A stretch of DNA of 64,000 nt from Rhizobium sp. BG4 (GTDB taxonomy: Bacteria; Pseudomonadota; Alphaproteobacteria; Rhizobiales; Rhizobiaceae): NCBI RefSeq assembly GCF_016864575.1, contig NZ_CP044125.1:3454001-3518000 (forward strand). The letters are read 5' to 3'. Shown here in pieces: positions 33,471-41,680 of the stretch. Made by a program: the position numbers and the translations under genes. The notes below the pieces were generated by a model. The model made no database searches. It was not told the origin of the DNA and saw only the letters and a program-made list of their open reading frames with translations. Positions within the stretch are counted from its first letter, which is position 1; each line of letters begins with the position of its first letter.

Positions 33471-35522
33471 TCAATCCTTGTTGTAAAGGCTGCTCAGCGG
33501 CTTCCTGAGGATGCTTTCGCGCAGGGAAGAGGTGCCGGGTTCGCGGCGCTGGACTGTCGGCGCCGGCTCCTGATTGCCGAAGGAGCGGGGCTGGCCTGCT
33601 TCCTCGCGGCGCATTTCACGGCGCAGCGCCTCGAGGCGGCTGTCGATCGATCCGGCGGCTGCCGGCTGCGGATCCTGCGGCGCGTAGCTGCGCGGCAGCA
33701 TATCCGGGCGGTAGGGCTCGTTCAGCGACATCGATGGCGTGGCGGCGGCCGGCTGCGGATAGGCCTGGCCTTCCGGCGGCTCCTCGTCGTCGAACAGCAT
33801 GTCGCTCTGGACCGAGGCGTTGTAGCTGTTCTGGAAATTCGAAATGTCCGGGCCGGCGGCGCCGCTGACGGCGCGCATGCGGGTGACGATCTTGCGCAGA
33901 TCGACGGTATCGGGATCTTCCTCGGACTGCTTTGCCGTTGCGCCATGGGCTTTCGGCAGCAGGTTCTGCGCAACGCGCGAGAAGCGCATGCGCATGGGAA
34001 CGCTGATCGCCTCACCGAAGGCGATCGCTTCGCCGTTGCCGATCGAGGAGATGAAGCTGGTCGTCGAGATCGACGAATTCGGGATCGCCGAGCGAATAAT
34101 CTCCTGGTCGCGGTCGTTGGACAGGCGCATCGCAAACAGCGTCGAGCACTGCGACAGGATCGTCTGGTCGAGTTCGCCCGGACGCTGGGTGATGATGCCG
34201 AGCGAGACGCCGTATTTGCGGCCTTCCTTGGCGATGCGGGCGATCGCCTGGCGGGTCGGCATGAAGCCGAGCGTCGGGTCGGCCGGAATGTAGCGGTGCG
34301 CTTCTTCGCAGACGACGAGCATATGGATCGCGCCTTCGCTCCAGAGGCCGATTTCGAAGGCCATGCGGCAGAGCACGGACGCGACGGAATTGACGACTTC
34401 CGACGGGATGCCGGAGAGCTGGAAGGTGCAGATCGGACGGCCTTCGCCCGGGATGCGGAAGATCTGCGCCACTGTCTCCACGATCGTGTCGGAGATCGTG
34501 TTGTTGGAGAACATGAAGTGGTAGCGCGGGTCGTTGATGGCGGCGATGATGCGCATCTTCAGCGATCGCAGGAACGGCTTTTCGGCGCGGCCTTCGAGGC
34601 GGCCGATGCGCTCGTCGATCAGTGCCAGGAGATCGGCCATGCGATAGGGCACTGGCGTATCGGCGGTGATCGAGCTTTTCTCCGTCGTGCGGCGCACCAG
34701 CGAGCTGTCGCTGCCGCGGAAGGCGCGCTTGGCCTCCGGCATGATGTCGCGCAGCATGTCGAGCTCTTCCGGCACCGGCGGGCGACCGCGGAAGACCACT
34801 TCGGCGAATTCCTCAAGCCGCATCAGCCAGAAGGGCAGGTCAAGCGTGTCGGTGTCGATGACGACCGAATGCTTGGGGAAGGCCGCGGCAAATTCGTTAT
34901 GCGGATCGAGGATCAGCACGCGCAGCTTCGGATCGGCCTCGATCGCCTTGTGCAGCAGCAGCGACACCGCCGTCGACTTGCCGACGCCGGTCGAGCCGAC
35001 GATGGCGAAATGCTTCGACAGCATCGAGGGCACATGGATCGCCGCGTCGATGCTTTCGTCTTGGGTGAGGTTGCCGATCACGGCGGTCGCGCCGGCACCG
35101 GCATCATAGATGCGCATCAGGTCGGCAGAGCGGATCCGGTGGGCGATGGCGCCGAGATAGGGGTAGCGTGAGATGCCGGTCGAGAATTCCTCGCGGCCGT
35201 CTTCATCGACGCGGACTTCGCCGAGGAGCTCGGCCTCGATGCTGAAGCCGTTGTCTTCACCTTCGCCCCACATGTGGGAGCCGGTGTTCATCTGATAGAC
35301 GAGGGCGACGACGCGGTTGCGCCCGACGCTGATCGAAATCAGCCGTCCGACGGACCAGAGTTCGGTGAGATCGGTGCCGCCGCCTTCGGCGATTGCGGCG
35401 ATCGTCGTGCGGGAACCGCTGCATGCGACGACACGGCCCAGAAAGCGGTTACCCCGCGCCTGGCTATCGCGGCGGTCATGCTCGCCGGCTTTCCCTGACG
35501 TCTGCAAGTCGTTGTTGAGCAA
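33471..35522 (-). CDS. HerA-like DNA-translocating ATPase
   Basis: A 683-residue hexameric-type ATPase of the HerA/FtsK-like class (COG0433, DUF87). The first 150 residues form the beta-barrel HAS domain; Walker A is GSTGVGKST (residues 176-184), Walker B MLVVCEEAHRYIP near residue 415, and a further conserved stretch is GVSLGIITQRPGELDQTILSQC. The last 150 residues are Pro/Gln/Arg-rich and probably disordered. In archaea HerA works with the NurA nuclease in DNA-end processing, but no NurA-like gene is near. The gene stands alone, pointing away from the ilvIH operon. A role in DNA repair or segregation is inferred only. Confidence 0.88.
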   Translation of the reverse strand: MLNNDLQTSGKAGEHDRRDSQARGNRFLGRVVACSGSRTTIAAIAEGGGTDLTELWSVGRLISISVGRNRVVALVYQMNTGSHMWGEGEDNGFSIEAELLGEVRVDEDGREEFSTGISRYPYLGAIAHRIRSADLMRIYDAGAGATAVIGNLTQDESIDAAIHVPSMLSKHFAIVGSTGVGKSTAVSLLLHKAIEADPKLRVLILDPHNEFAAAFPKHSVVIDTDTLDLPFWLMRLEEFAEVVFRGRPPVPEELDMLRDIMPEAKRAFRGSDSSLVRRTTEKSSITADTPVPYRMADLLALIDERIGRLEGRAEKPFLRSLKMRIIAAINDPRYHFMFSNNTISDTIVETVAQIFRIPGEGRPICTFQLSGIPSEVVNSVASVLCRMAFEIGLWSEGAIHMLVVCEEAHRYIPADPTLGFMPTRQAIARIAKEGRKYGVSLGIITQRPGELDQTILSQCSTLFAMRLSNDRDQEIIRSAIPNSSISTTSFISSIGNGEAIAFGEAISVPMRMRFSRVAQNLLPKAHGATAKQSEEDPDTVDLRKIVTRMRAVSGAAGPDISNFQNSYNASVQSDMLFDDEEPPEGQAYPQPAAATPSMSLNEPYRPDMLPRSYAPQDPQPAAAGSIDSRLEALRREMRREEAGQPRSFGNQEPAPTVQRREPGTSSLRESILRKPLSSLYNKD

Positions 35523-35653
35523 CGGCCTACTCCCTGCGTTAGCGATCCAAGATATGACTTATCTTTTAATAAATGGTTCCGGCCCTTAATTCTGGAGGGT
35601 AAGAACCTGTAGATGGCGCCGCCGGACGCGTCGTTTTTTTATTTCGGCAAGCG

Positions 35654-35682
35654 TTGACGCTGCGAAATTTTCTGTCTATCAC
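35654..35682 (+). promoter_or_regulatory. Probable sigma-70 promoter of the ilvIH operon
   Basis: TTGACG (35654-35659) and TATCAC (35677-35682) are separated by exactly 17 bases. Transcription would start near 35689, so the leader-peptide ATG at 35691 would be almost at the RNA 5' end. Confidence 0.6.
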
Positions 35683-35690
35683 TTGCGCCC

Positions 35691-35747
35691 ATGAAAATCG
35701 CAGCAGCTCTTATTGTGGTGGGAAAGCGCATGGGCAGGATGGTGTAA
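35691..35747 (+). CDS. ilvIH leader peptide (attenuator)
   Basis: An 18-codon open frame reading MKIAAALIVVGKRMGRMV. It places Leu-Ile-Val-Val in a row (35709-35720), plus one more Ile and a final Val. Such a run of branched-chain codons just upstream of a terminator hairpin and the branched-chain synthesis gene ilvI is the signature of ribosome-mediated attenuation: shortage of Leu, Ile or Val would stall the ribosome here. No ribosome site is visible and the probable RNA start is only about two bases upstream, so it may be a leaderless reading frame. It was found by reading the gap before ilvI. Confidence 0.8.
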   Translation: MKIAAALIVVGKRMGRMV

Positions 35748-35804
35748 CCATCCGGCGATAGCCACCCATGCGCTAGATGACAGGCTCCCTCAGGGGCCTT
35801 TTTT
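35726..35804 (+). promoter_or_regulatory. Attenuator hairpins of the ilvIH leader
   Basis: Overlapping the end of the leader peptide, 35726-35734 pairs perfectly with 35765-35773 (nine bases) and encloses a second perfect stem, 35737-35743 with 35747-35753. The terminator follows: 35782-35788 pairs with 35793-35799 (one G-T), then a run of T to 35804. A further stem at 35807-35821 precedes ilvI, and its CCTGAG can pair with 35789-35794 inside the terminator. A ribosome stalled on the Leu-Ile-Val-Val codons would cover the left arm of the first stem. Which alternative pairing acts as antiterminator was not resolved. Confidence 0.75.
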
Positions 35805-35869
35805 ATGCCTGAGATTCAGGCTTGCCGACCACAAAACTTAAATCCCAGCAGTCAGAACGGAACAGAGAA

Positions 35870-37666
35870 ATGACGGGCACGGACAATCAGACGGCAGATA
35901 GCAATCGGATGACGGGAGCGGAGATCGTACTCCGGGCGCTGAAGGACAACGGCGTCGAGCATATCTTCGGATATCCGGGTGGTGCCGTGCTTCCGATCTA
36001 TGACGAGATCTTCCAGCAGGACGAGATCAAGCACATCCTCGTCCGCCATGAGCAGGGCGCCGGCCACGCGGCCGAAGGCTATGCCCGCTCCACCGGCAAG
36101 GTCGGCGTCATGCTGGTCACCTCTGGCCCGGGCGCGACCAATGCCGTCACGCCGCTGCAGGACGCGCTGATGGATTCCGTCCCGCTCGTCTGCCTCAGCG
36201 GCCAGGTTCCGACCTCGCTGATCGGTTCCGACGCCTTCCAGGAAGCCGATACCGTCGGCATCACCCGCCCGTGCACCAAGCACAACTGGCTGGTCAAGGA
36301 CGTCAACCAGCTGGCCGCGATCATCCACGAAGCCTTCCGTATCGCACAGTCCGGCCGTCCGGGTCCGGTTCTGGTCGATATTCCGAAGGACATCCAGTTT
36401 GCGACCGGCACCTACACGCCGCCGTCTGCCCATGTCATCCAGAAGAGCTACCAGCCGAAGGTCCAGGGCGATCTGAGCCAGATCCAGGCAGCGATCGAGC
36501 TGATGGCGACGGCGCGCCGTCCGATCATCTACAGCGGCGGCGGCGTCATCAATTCCGGCCCGGAAGCCTCCAAGCTGCTGCGCGAGCTGGTCGAGCTCAC
36601 CGATTTCCCGATCACCTCGACGCTGATGGGTCTCGGCGCCTATCCGGCGTCCGGCAAGAACTGGCTGAAGATGCTCGGCATGCACGGCTCCTACGAAGCC
36701 AACATGGCGATGCATGATTGCGACGTCATGGTCTGCATCGGTGCCCGTTTCGACGACCGCATCACCGGCCGCATCAACGCCTTCTCGCCGAACTCGAAGA
36801 AGATCCATATCGACATCGATCCGTCGTCGATCAACAAGAACGTCCGCGCCGACATTCCGATCCGCGGCGACGTCGGCCATATCCTCGAGGATATGGTTCG
36901 CCTGTGGCGGGCTCTGCCGAACAAGCCGGCGAAGACCCAGACGGCGGACTGGTGGGCCGATATCGCCCGCTGGCGCGCCCGCAACTCCTTCGCCTACACG
37001 AAGAACAACGACGTCATCATGCCGCAATATGCGCTTGAGCGTCTCTATGAACTGACCAAGGATCGCGACACCTACATCACGACCGAAGTCGGTCAGCACC
37101 AGATGTGGGCCGCGCAGTTCTACGGCTTCGAGAAGCCGAACCGCTGGATGACCTCGGGTGGCTTGGGCACCATGGGCTACGGCCTGCCGGCAGCGCTCGG
37201 CGTCCAGATCGCCCACCCGGAAAGCCTGGTTATCGACATTGCCGGCGATGCCTCGATCCAGATGTGCATCCAGGAAATGTCGGCCGCGATCCAGTATGAC
37301 GCGCCGATCAAGATCTTCATCATGAACAACCAGTACATGGGCATGGTGCGCCAGTGGCAGCAGCTGCTGCACGGCAACCGCCTGTCGAACTCCTATACCG
37401 AAGCGATGCCTGATTTCGTCAAGCTCGCCGAGGCCTATGGCGCCGTCGGCCTGCGTTGCGAAAAGCCCGAGGATCTCGATGCGACCATCCAGGAGATGAT
37501 CGACGTCAAGAAGCCGGTCATCTTCGATTGCCGCGTTGCCAATCTCGCCAACTGCTTCCCGATGATCCCGTCGGGCAAGGCACATAACGAGATGCTGCTG
37601 CCTGACGAAGCGACTGACGAAGCCGTCGCCAACGCCATCGACGCCAAGGGCCGTCAGCTCGTCTGA
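35870..37666 (+). CDS. ilvI: Acetolactate synthase large (catalytic) subunit
   Basis: First common step of valine, leucine and isoleucine synthesis: joins pyruvate with pyruvate or 2-oxobutyrate, using thiamine diphosphate, FAD and Mg. Motifs: VEHIFGYPGGAVLPIYDE, the catalytic Glu in RHEQGAGHAAEGYARSTGK, and the thiamine-diphosphate metal site GDASIQMCIQE...FIMNNQYMGMVRQWQ. ATG 35870 was chosen, giving 598 residues; TTG 35822 and ATG 35909 are other options, and no strong ribosome site decides it. It follows an attenuator and precedes ilvH by 22 bases, so the pair is controlled by branched-chain amino acid supply. Confidence 0.96.
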   Translation: MTGTDNQTADSNRMTGAEIVLRALKDNGVEHIFGYPGGAVLPIYDEIFQQDEIKHILVRHEQGAGHAAEGYARSTGKVGVMLVTSGPGATNAVTPLQDALMDSVPLVCLSGQVPTSLIGSDAFQEADTVGITRPCTKHNWLVKDVNQLAAIIHEAFRIAQSGRPGPVLVDIPKDIQFATGTYTPPSAHVIQKSYQPKVQGDLSQIQAAIELMATARRPIIYSGGGVINSGPEASKLLRELVELTDFPITSTLMGLGAYPASGKNWLKMLGMHGSYEANMAMHDCDVMVCIGARFDDRITGRINAFSPNSKKIHIDIDPSSINKNVRADIPIRGDVGHILEDMVRLWRALPNKPAKTQTADWWADIARWRARNSFAYTKNNDVIMPQYALERLYELTKDRDTYITTEVGQHQMWAAQFYGFEKPNRWMTSGGLGTMGYGLPAALGVQIAHPESLVIDIAGDASIQMCIQEMSAAIQYDAPIKIFIMNNQYMGMVRQWQQLLHGNRLSNSYTEAMPDFVKLAEAYGAVGLRCEKPEDLDATIQEMIDVKKPVIFDCRVANLANCFPMIPSGKAHNEMLLPDEATDEAVANAIDAKGRQLV

Positions 37667-37688
37667 TCGAAGTAGAGGAAACAAGACC

Positions 37689-38261
37689 ATGAACGCACAC
37701 CTTCAACCTACCGGTTCCGCCTACTTCATCTCCCCCGAAACGGCTGCCGCCGAGAGCCATACGCTCTCGGTGCTGGTCGATAACGAACCGGGCGTCCTCG
37801 CCCGCGTCATCGGCCTGTTCTCCGGCCGCGGCTACAACATCGAAAGCCTGACCGTTTCCGAAACCGAGCATCAGGCGCATCTGTCGCGCATCACCGTCGT
37901 CACCCGCGGCACGCCGCAGGTTCTTGAGCAGATCAAGGCACAGCTGGAACGCATCGTTCCGGTTCACCGCGTCGTCGACCTGACGGTGCGTGCCCGCGAG
38001 CTCGGCCAAGACCGGCCGATCGAGCGTGAAGTCGCGCTGATCAAGGTGGTGGGCGAGGGCGATGCCCGCGCCGAGACGCTGCGTCTTGCCGATGCCTTCC
38101 ACGCCAAGGTCGTCGACGCCACCGTCGATCACTTCATCCTGGAAATTACCGGCAAGTCTTCGAAGATCGACCAGTTCGTCTCGGTCATGAAGCCGCTCGG
38201 CCTCATCGAAGTCTGCCGCACCGGCATCGCGGCGATGAACCGCGGCGCGCAGGGCATGTAA
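37689..38261 (+). CDS. ilvH: Acetolactate synthase small (regulatory) subunit
   Basis: Regulatory subunit that gives acetolactate synthase feedback inhibition by valine and full activity. The N-terminal ACT domain is HTLSVLVDNEPGVLARVIGLFSGRGYNIESLTV (about residues 24-56), followed by the SRITVVTRGT strand and the C-terminal ALS_ss_C domain (REVALIKVVGEGDARAETLRLADAF, DHFILEITGKSSKIDQFV). At 190 residues it is slightly longer than enteric IlvH because of a variable N-terminal extension. It shares its transcript with ilvI and is followed by a terminator. Confidence 0.96.
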   Translation: MNAHLQPTGSAYFISPETAAAESHTLSVLVDNEPGVLARVIGLFSGRGYNIESLTVSETEHQAHLSRITVVTRGTPQVLEQIKAQLERIVPVHRVVDLTVRARELGQDRPIEREVALIKVVGEGDARAETLRLADAFHAKVVDATVDHFILEITGKSSKIDQFVSVMKPLGLIEVCRTGIAAMNRGAQGM

Positions 38262-38289
38262 GCCCAACGCCGATTACGGAATTCAGAGA

Positions 38290-38317
38290 GCGCCCGGGTT
38301 TGATGCCCGGGCGTTTT
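38290..38317 (+). terminator. Terminator of the ilvIH operon
   Basis: An 8-bp perfect GC stem (38291-38298 with 38306-38313) is followed by TTTT, 29 bases after the ilvH stop. It also lies just after the stop of the convergent aldo/keto reductase gene. Confidence 0.88.
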
Positions 38318-38326
38318 CATTTTGCC

Positions 38327-39175
38327 TTACAGCATCTCCAGCGAGGACTTTCGCGCCGGTGGCGGGAAGGCGGCGTCGAGGGCGGACCAGTCCTCGTCGC
38401 TCAAATCGAGCGAGACGCTTTCGCGGTTTTCGCTCGTGCGCGCTGCCGACGAGGTCTTCGGGATGGGGATGACGCCGTCGCGTTCGAGCAGGAAGGCGAG
38501 CGCCACCTGCGCCGGGGTCGCCTGATTTGCCTTGGCGATGCGGATCAGTTCGGGCTTGTGCAGGATGCGGCCCTGTTCGATCGGCGAATAGGCCATGACC
38601 GGCACGCCGTATTTCTGGCACCAGGGCAGGAGGTCATATTCGATGCCGCGGCGGGCGAGATTGTAGAGTACCTGATTGGCGGCGCATTTGCGCCCGCCGG
38701 GCACGGAGAACAGCTCCTCCATGTCGGCGGTGTCGAAATTCGAAACGCCCCAGGCGCCGATCTTGCCGGCGTCCTCCAGGTCCTCGAACGCCTCGACCGT
38801 CTCTTCCAGCGGGTGCTCGCCGCGCCAGTGGAGGAGATAGAGGTCGATGCGATCGATGCCGAGGCGCGAGAGGCTGCGGTTGCAGGCCTCGATCGTGCCG
38901 GTGCGGCTGGCATTGTGGGGATAGACCTTGCTGGTGATGAACACCTTGTCGCGCTGGCCCTTGATGGCGCGGCCGACGATGCGCTCGGCACCGCCTTCGC
39001 CGTACATTTCGGCGGTGTCGATCAGCGTCATGCCGAGATCGATACCGGCCTTCAGGCTCGATATCTCGCGTTCGGATTCGGTGCCCCGTTCGCCCATGTT
39101 CCAGGTGCCCTGACCGAGCGCGGGCACTTCGATGCCGTTGGGGAAGGTGATGGTCGGGATCGGGTCTTCCTGCAT
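38327..39175 (-). CDS. Aldo/keto reductase
   Basis: A 282-residue NADPH-dependent oxidoreductase of the aldo/keto reductase superfamily (AKR5-like, YdbC/2,5-diketogluconate reductase type). Motifs: GTWNMGE near the N-terminus, [21 protein letters not shown] with the active-site Asp and Tyr, [12 protein letters not shown] with the Lys, [16 protein letters not shown] with the His, and [18 protein letters not shown] at the cofactor phosphate site. The start at 39175 was chosen; 27 further codons of open frame precede it but carry no family sequence. The gene points against ilvIH and is divergent from the LysE gene. Confidence 0.9.
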   Translation of the reverse strand: MQEDPIPTITFPNGIEVPALGQGTWNMGERGTESEREISSLKAGIDLGMTLIDTAEMYGEGGAERIVGRAIKGQRDKVFITSKVYPHNASRTGTIEACNRSLSRLGIDRIDLYLLHWRGEHPLEETVEAFEDLEDAGKIGAWGVSNFDTADMEELFSVPGGRKCAANQVLYNLARRGIEYDLLPWCQKYGVPVMAYSPIEQGRILHKPELIRIAKANQATPAQVALAFLLERDGVIPIPKTSSAARTSENRESVSLDLSDEDWSALDAAFPPPARKSSLEML

Positions 39176-39238
39176 GGCTTTGCCTTTCCGGGTTGTGATG
39201 ACGGAGATTGCGCAGATACTCCATCTTTCAAGCAATTG

Positions 39239-39251
39239 TGTCACGGTGACA
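39239..39251. promoter_or_regulatory. 13-bp palindrome between the reductase and LysE genes
   Basis: TGTCAC-G-GTGACA is a perfect palindrome in the 163-base divergent region. It could be an operator for either gene; the binding protein is unknown. Confidence 0.35.
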
Positions 39252-39338
39252 ATCATCTGCTGGCGAAGGAAAAATAGGACAGTTAGGCTGACCTAATAAG
39301 CGGATCGCGGCAACAAGCGGTCACTCTGGGAGAAGACG

Positions 39339-39932
39339 ATGCCTTTGGACACTTTCGCAGCCCTGGTGCTGTTTGCCTTCACGACGTCGATCACGCCGGG
39401 GCCGAACAACATGATGCTGTTCACCTCGGGCGTGAATTTCGGCTTCCGCCGGACGATCCCGCATATGCTGGGGATCGGCGCCGGATTCCTGTCGTTGCTG
39501 CTCGGCGTCGGCCTCGGGCTTGGTGCGCTGCTGCATACCGTGCCGCTGCTCTACACCGTGCTGAAATTCGCCGGCGGCGCCTATCTGCTGTGGATCGCCT
39601 GGAAGATCGGCTCGTCGCGATCGCTGAGCGAGGGCAAGACGAGTGCGGCGCCGATGTCCTTCCTGTCGGCGGCGGCCTTCCAGTGGATCAATCCGAAGGC
39701 CTGGGTGATGGCGGTGACGGCGATGGCGACCTATACCAATCCGGACGTCTATTTCATCAGCGTGCTGATCGTCGGCTTCGCCTTTGCGCTGGTCAATGTG
39801 CCGAGCGTCTCGACCTGGGCAGGGTTCGGCTCGGCGCTGCGCGACTGGCTTTCCGATCCCAAGAGGCTCAAGTGGTTCAACATCACCATGGCGCTGCTAC
39901 TCGTGCTCAGCCTGTGGCCGATGCTGAAGTGA
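39339..39932 (+). CDS. LysE/RhtB-family exporter
   Basis: An inner-membrane amino-acid exporter of the LysE/RhtB family, 197 residues with about six hydrophobic segments. The family signature TSITPGPNNMMLFTSGVNFGFRRTIPHMLGIGAGF is near the N-terminus, and AFQWINPKAWVMAVTAMATY is the second conserved block. Start ATG 39339 has GGGAG upstream. It precedes the nitrile hydratase genes by 66 bases on the same strand; an operon link is possible, but the two roles are not obviously related. Substrate unknown. Confidence 0.9.
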   Translation: MPLDTFAALVLFAFTTSITPGPNNMMLFTSGVNFGFRRTIPHMLGIGAGFLSLLLGVGLGLGALLHTVPLLYTVLKFAGGAYLLWIAWKIGSSRSLSEGKTSAAPMSFLSAAAFQWINPKAWVMAVTAMATYTNPDVYFISVLIVGFAFALVNVPSVSTWAGFGSALRDWLSDPKRLKWFNITMALLLVLSLWPMLK

Positions 39933-39998
39933 TTTTCGTGGCTTGGCGCGGAAGCGGCAAGCGCCTAAACAGGATTGCAAAGCGCGGAGGGGACAGTC

Positions 39999-40667
39999 AT
40001 GCACGATCACGACGACGATCACCATCATCATGGTCACCACCACGATCATGACCACGGGCATGATCATGACCACGACAACCGCTATACCGACATGCAGGCG
40101 CGTGTCAGGGCGCTGGAGACGGTACTGACGCAGAAGGGGCTGATCGATCCCGCCGCGATCGATGCGATCGTCGAGACCTACGAGACGAAGATCGGGCCGC
40201 GCAACGGGGCGCGGGTCGTCGCCAAAGCCTGGAGCGATCCTGCCTTTGCCGAATGGCTGAAGCAGGATGCGACGGCGGCGATCGCCAGCCTCGGCTATAC
40301 CGGCCGCCAGGGCGAGCATATGCGCGCCGTCTTCAACACGCCCGATACCCATAACCTCGTCGTCTGCACGCTCTGCTCCTGCTATCCGTGGTCGGTGCTC
40401 GGGTTGCCGCCGGTCTGGTACAAGGCGCCGGCCTATCGCTCGCGCGCCGTCATCGATCCGCGCGGTGTGCTTGCCGAATTCGGCGTGACGCTGCCGGAGG
40501 AGAAGAAGATCCGCGTGTGGGATTCGACGGCGGAGCTTCGCTATCTCGTCATTCCCGAGCGCCCTGAAGGGACCGATGGCCTCGATGAAGAGGCGCTTGC
40601 CGATCTCGTCAGCCGCGATGCGATGATCGGCACCGGCATTGCCGCAACGCCCGGAGCGGGCGCATGA
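39999..40667 (+). CDS. nthA: Nitrile hydratase alpha subunit, cobalt type, His-rich N-terminus
   Basis: Hydrates nitriles to amides as an alpha-beta heterodimer. The metal-binding motif [10 protein letters not shown] (CTLCSC at residues 123-128) has Thr in the second place, which marks the cobalt-type enzyme; two of its Cys are oxidised in the mature enzyme. The first 26 residues are almost only His and Asp (14 His), probably a metal-binding tail that may help load cobalt. ATG 39999 is preceded by GGAGG; the frame upstream is open for eight codons without a better start. Its stop overlaps the start of the beta subunit gene (ATGA). The length is 222 residues. Confidence 0.93.
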   Translation: MHDHDDDHHHHGHHHDHDHGHDHDHDNRYTDMQARVRALETVLTQKGLIDPAAIDAIVETYETKIGPRNGARVVAKAWSDPAFAEWLKQDATAAIASLGYTGRQGEHMRAVFNTPDTHNLVVCTLCSCYPWSVLGLPPVWYKAPAYRSRAVIDPRGVLAEFGVTLPEEKKIRVWDSTAELRYLVIPERPEGTDGLDEEALADLVSRDAMIGTGIAATPGAGA

Positions 40668-41322
40668 ACGGCCCTCACGATCTCGGGGGCAGATGGGTTT
40701 CGGGCCGGTGGCGCCCGAGCCGAACGAGCCATACTTTCATGCCGAATGGGAAAAGCGGGCGCTCGGCGTCGTGCTGTCCTGCGGTGCCTTCGGCGCCTGG
40801 ACGATCGATGAAAGCCGCCACGCCCGCGAGAGCATTCCGCCGGTGCAATATCTGTCGGCCAGCTATTACGAGATCTGGACGCGGGCGCTGGAAGTGCTTC
40901 TGGAGCGCCACGGTTTCGCGACGCAGGCGGAGATCGCCGATGGTCACAAGCGTGATGACGGCGCGGTGCCGAAGCGGGTGCTGAAGGCCGATATGGTGGC
41001 CGGTGTGCTCGCCAAGGGCGCGCCGTGTGATCGGCCGGTTCAGACGGCTGCGCGCTTTGCCGTCGGGCAGGCCGTGCGGACGCGGAACTTCAATCCGGAA
41101 ACCCATACGCGACTGCCGCGCTATGCGCGTGCCAAGACCGGCATCGTCGAGGCCGTGCAGGGATCCTTCGTGTTTCCCGACGATCACGCCCATGGAAAGG
41201 GTGAGAACCCGGAATGGGTCTATACCGTCGTCTTCGATGGCGGCGAGATATGGGGCGAGGGCGCCGATCCGTCGCTGACGGTGTCGATCGATGCCTGGGA
41301 GAGCTATCTTGAGCCAGTGTGA
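40664..41322 (+). CDS. nthB: Nitrile hydratase beta subunit, frameshifted near the start
   Basis: Partner of the alpha subunit. The family N-terminus MNGPHDLGG is read from ATG 40664, which overlaps the nthA stop, but the frame is then lost. The continuing sequence [25 protein letters not shown] lies in another frame from about 40690. The break falls in a run of five G (40685-40689); six would restore [15 protein letters not shown]. The remaining protein is intact to the stop at 41322, including [18 protein letters not shown] and the SH3-like C-terminal domain. If the deletion is real, translation could restart at ATG 40693, behind GGGGG, making a protein short by about ten residues. It may equally be a sequencing error. 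Confidence 0.8.
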
Positions 41323-41680
41323 TCAGGTGTCACCGCTGCGGGACTCGCCGCAGCTGCCGAAATCGGCCGAGGGCGATCCGGTGTTTCCGGAGCCCTGGGC
41401 AGCGGAGGCCTTCGCGATCACCGTGCATCTGCATGAGCGCGGGTTGTTTGCCTGGAGCGAGTGGGCGGAGACGCTGTCAGCCGAACTGCACAAGCCCGGC
41501 CGCGCCGCCGATGGTGCTGACTATTTCGATTGCTGGGTTGCTGCGCTGTCGCAGATCGTCGCCAGCAAGGGCGTAACCGATGCCGCGACGATCCTGTCGC
41601 TGCAGGAAAGCTGGCAGCGCGCCGCCGAAGCGACGCCGCATGGCCGGCCGATCGAGCTCGCCAACGATCCGCAACGTTAG
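41309..41680 (+). CDS. Nitrile hydratase accessory protein
   Basis: A small accessory protein (about 123 residues) of the kind found directly after nitrile hydratase beta genes and needed to insert cobalt or activate the enzyme. It resembles the beta subunit's N-terminal region: PVFPEPWAAEAFAITVHLHERGLFAWSEWAETLSAEL is the recognisable block, followed by DYFDCWVAALSQIV. The start is taken as TTG 41309, overlapping the nthB stop by 14 bases with GGGAGAG upstream. Its stop overlaps the 3' end of the convergent anti-sigma gene by four bases. Confidence 0.85.
   Translation: MSQCDQVSPLRDSPQLPKSAEGDPVFPEPWAAEAFAITVHLHERGLFAWSEWAETLSAELHKPGRAADGADYFDCWVAALSQIVASKGVTDAATILSLQESWQRAAEATPHGRPIELANDPQR

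Noticed and set aside
33945..35171. A 408-codon plus-strand frame inside the HerA-like gene
   Set aside because: It is rich in Arg, Asp and His with no motif; the minus-strand frame has Walker A and B motifs.
35852..37690. A 612-codon minus-strand frame across ilvI
   Set aside because: It is antisense to acetolactate synthase and lacks any domain; it arises from GC-rich codon use.
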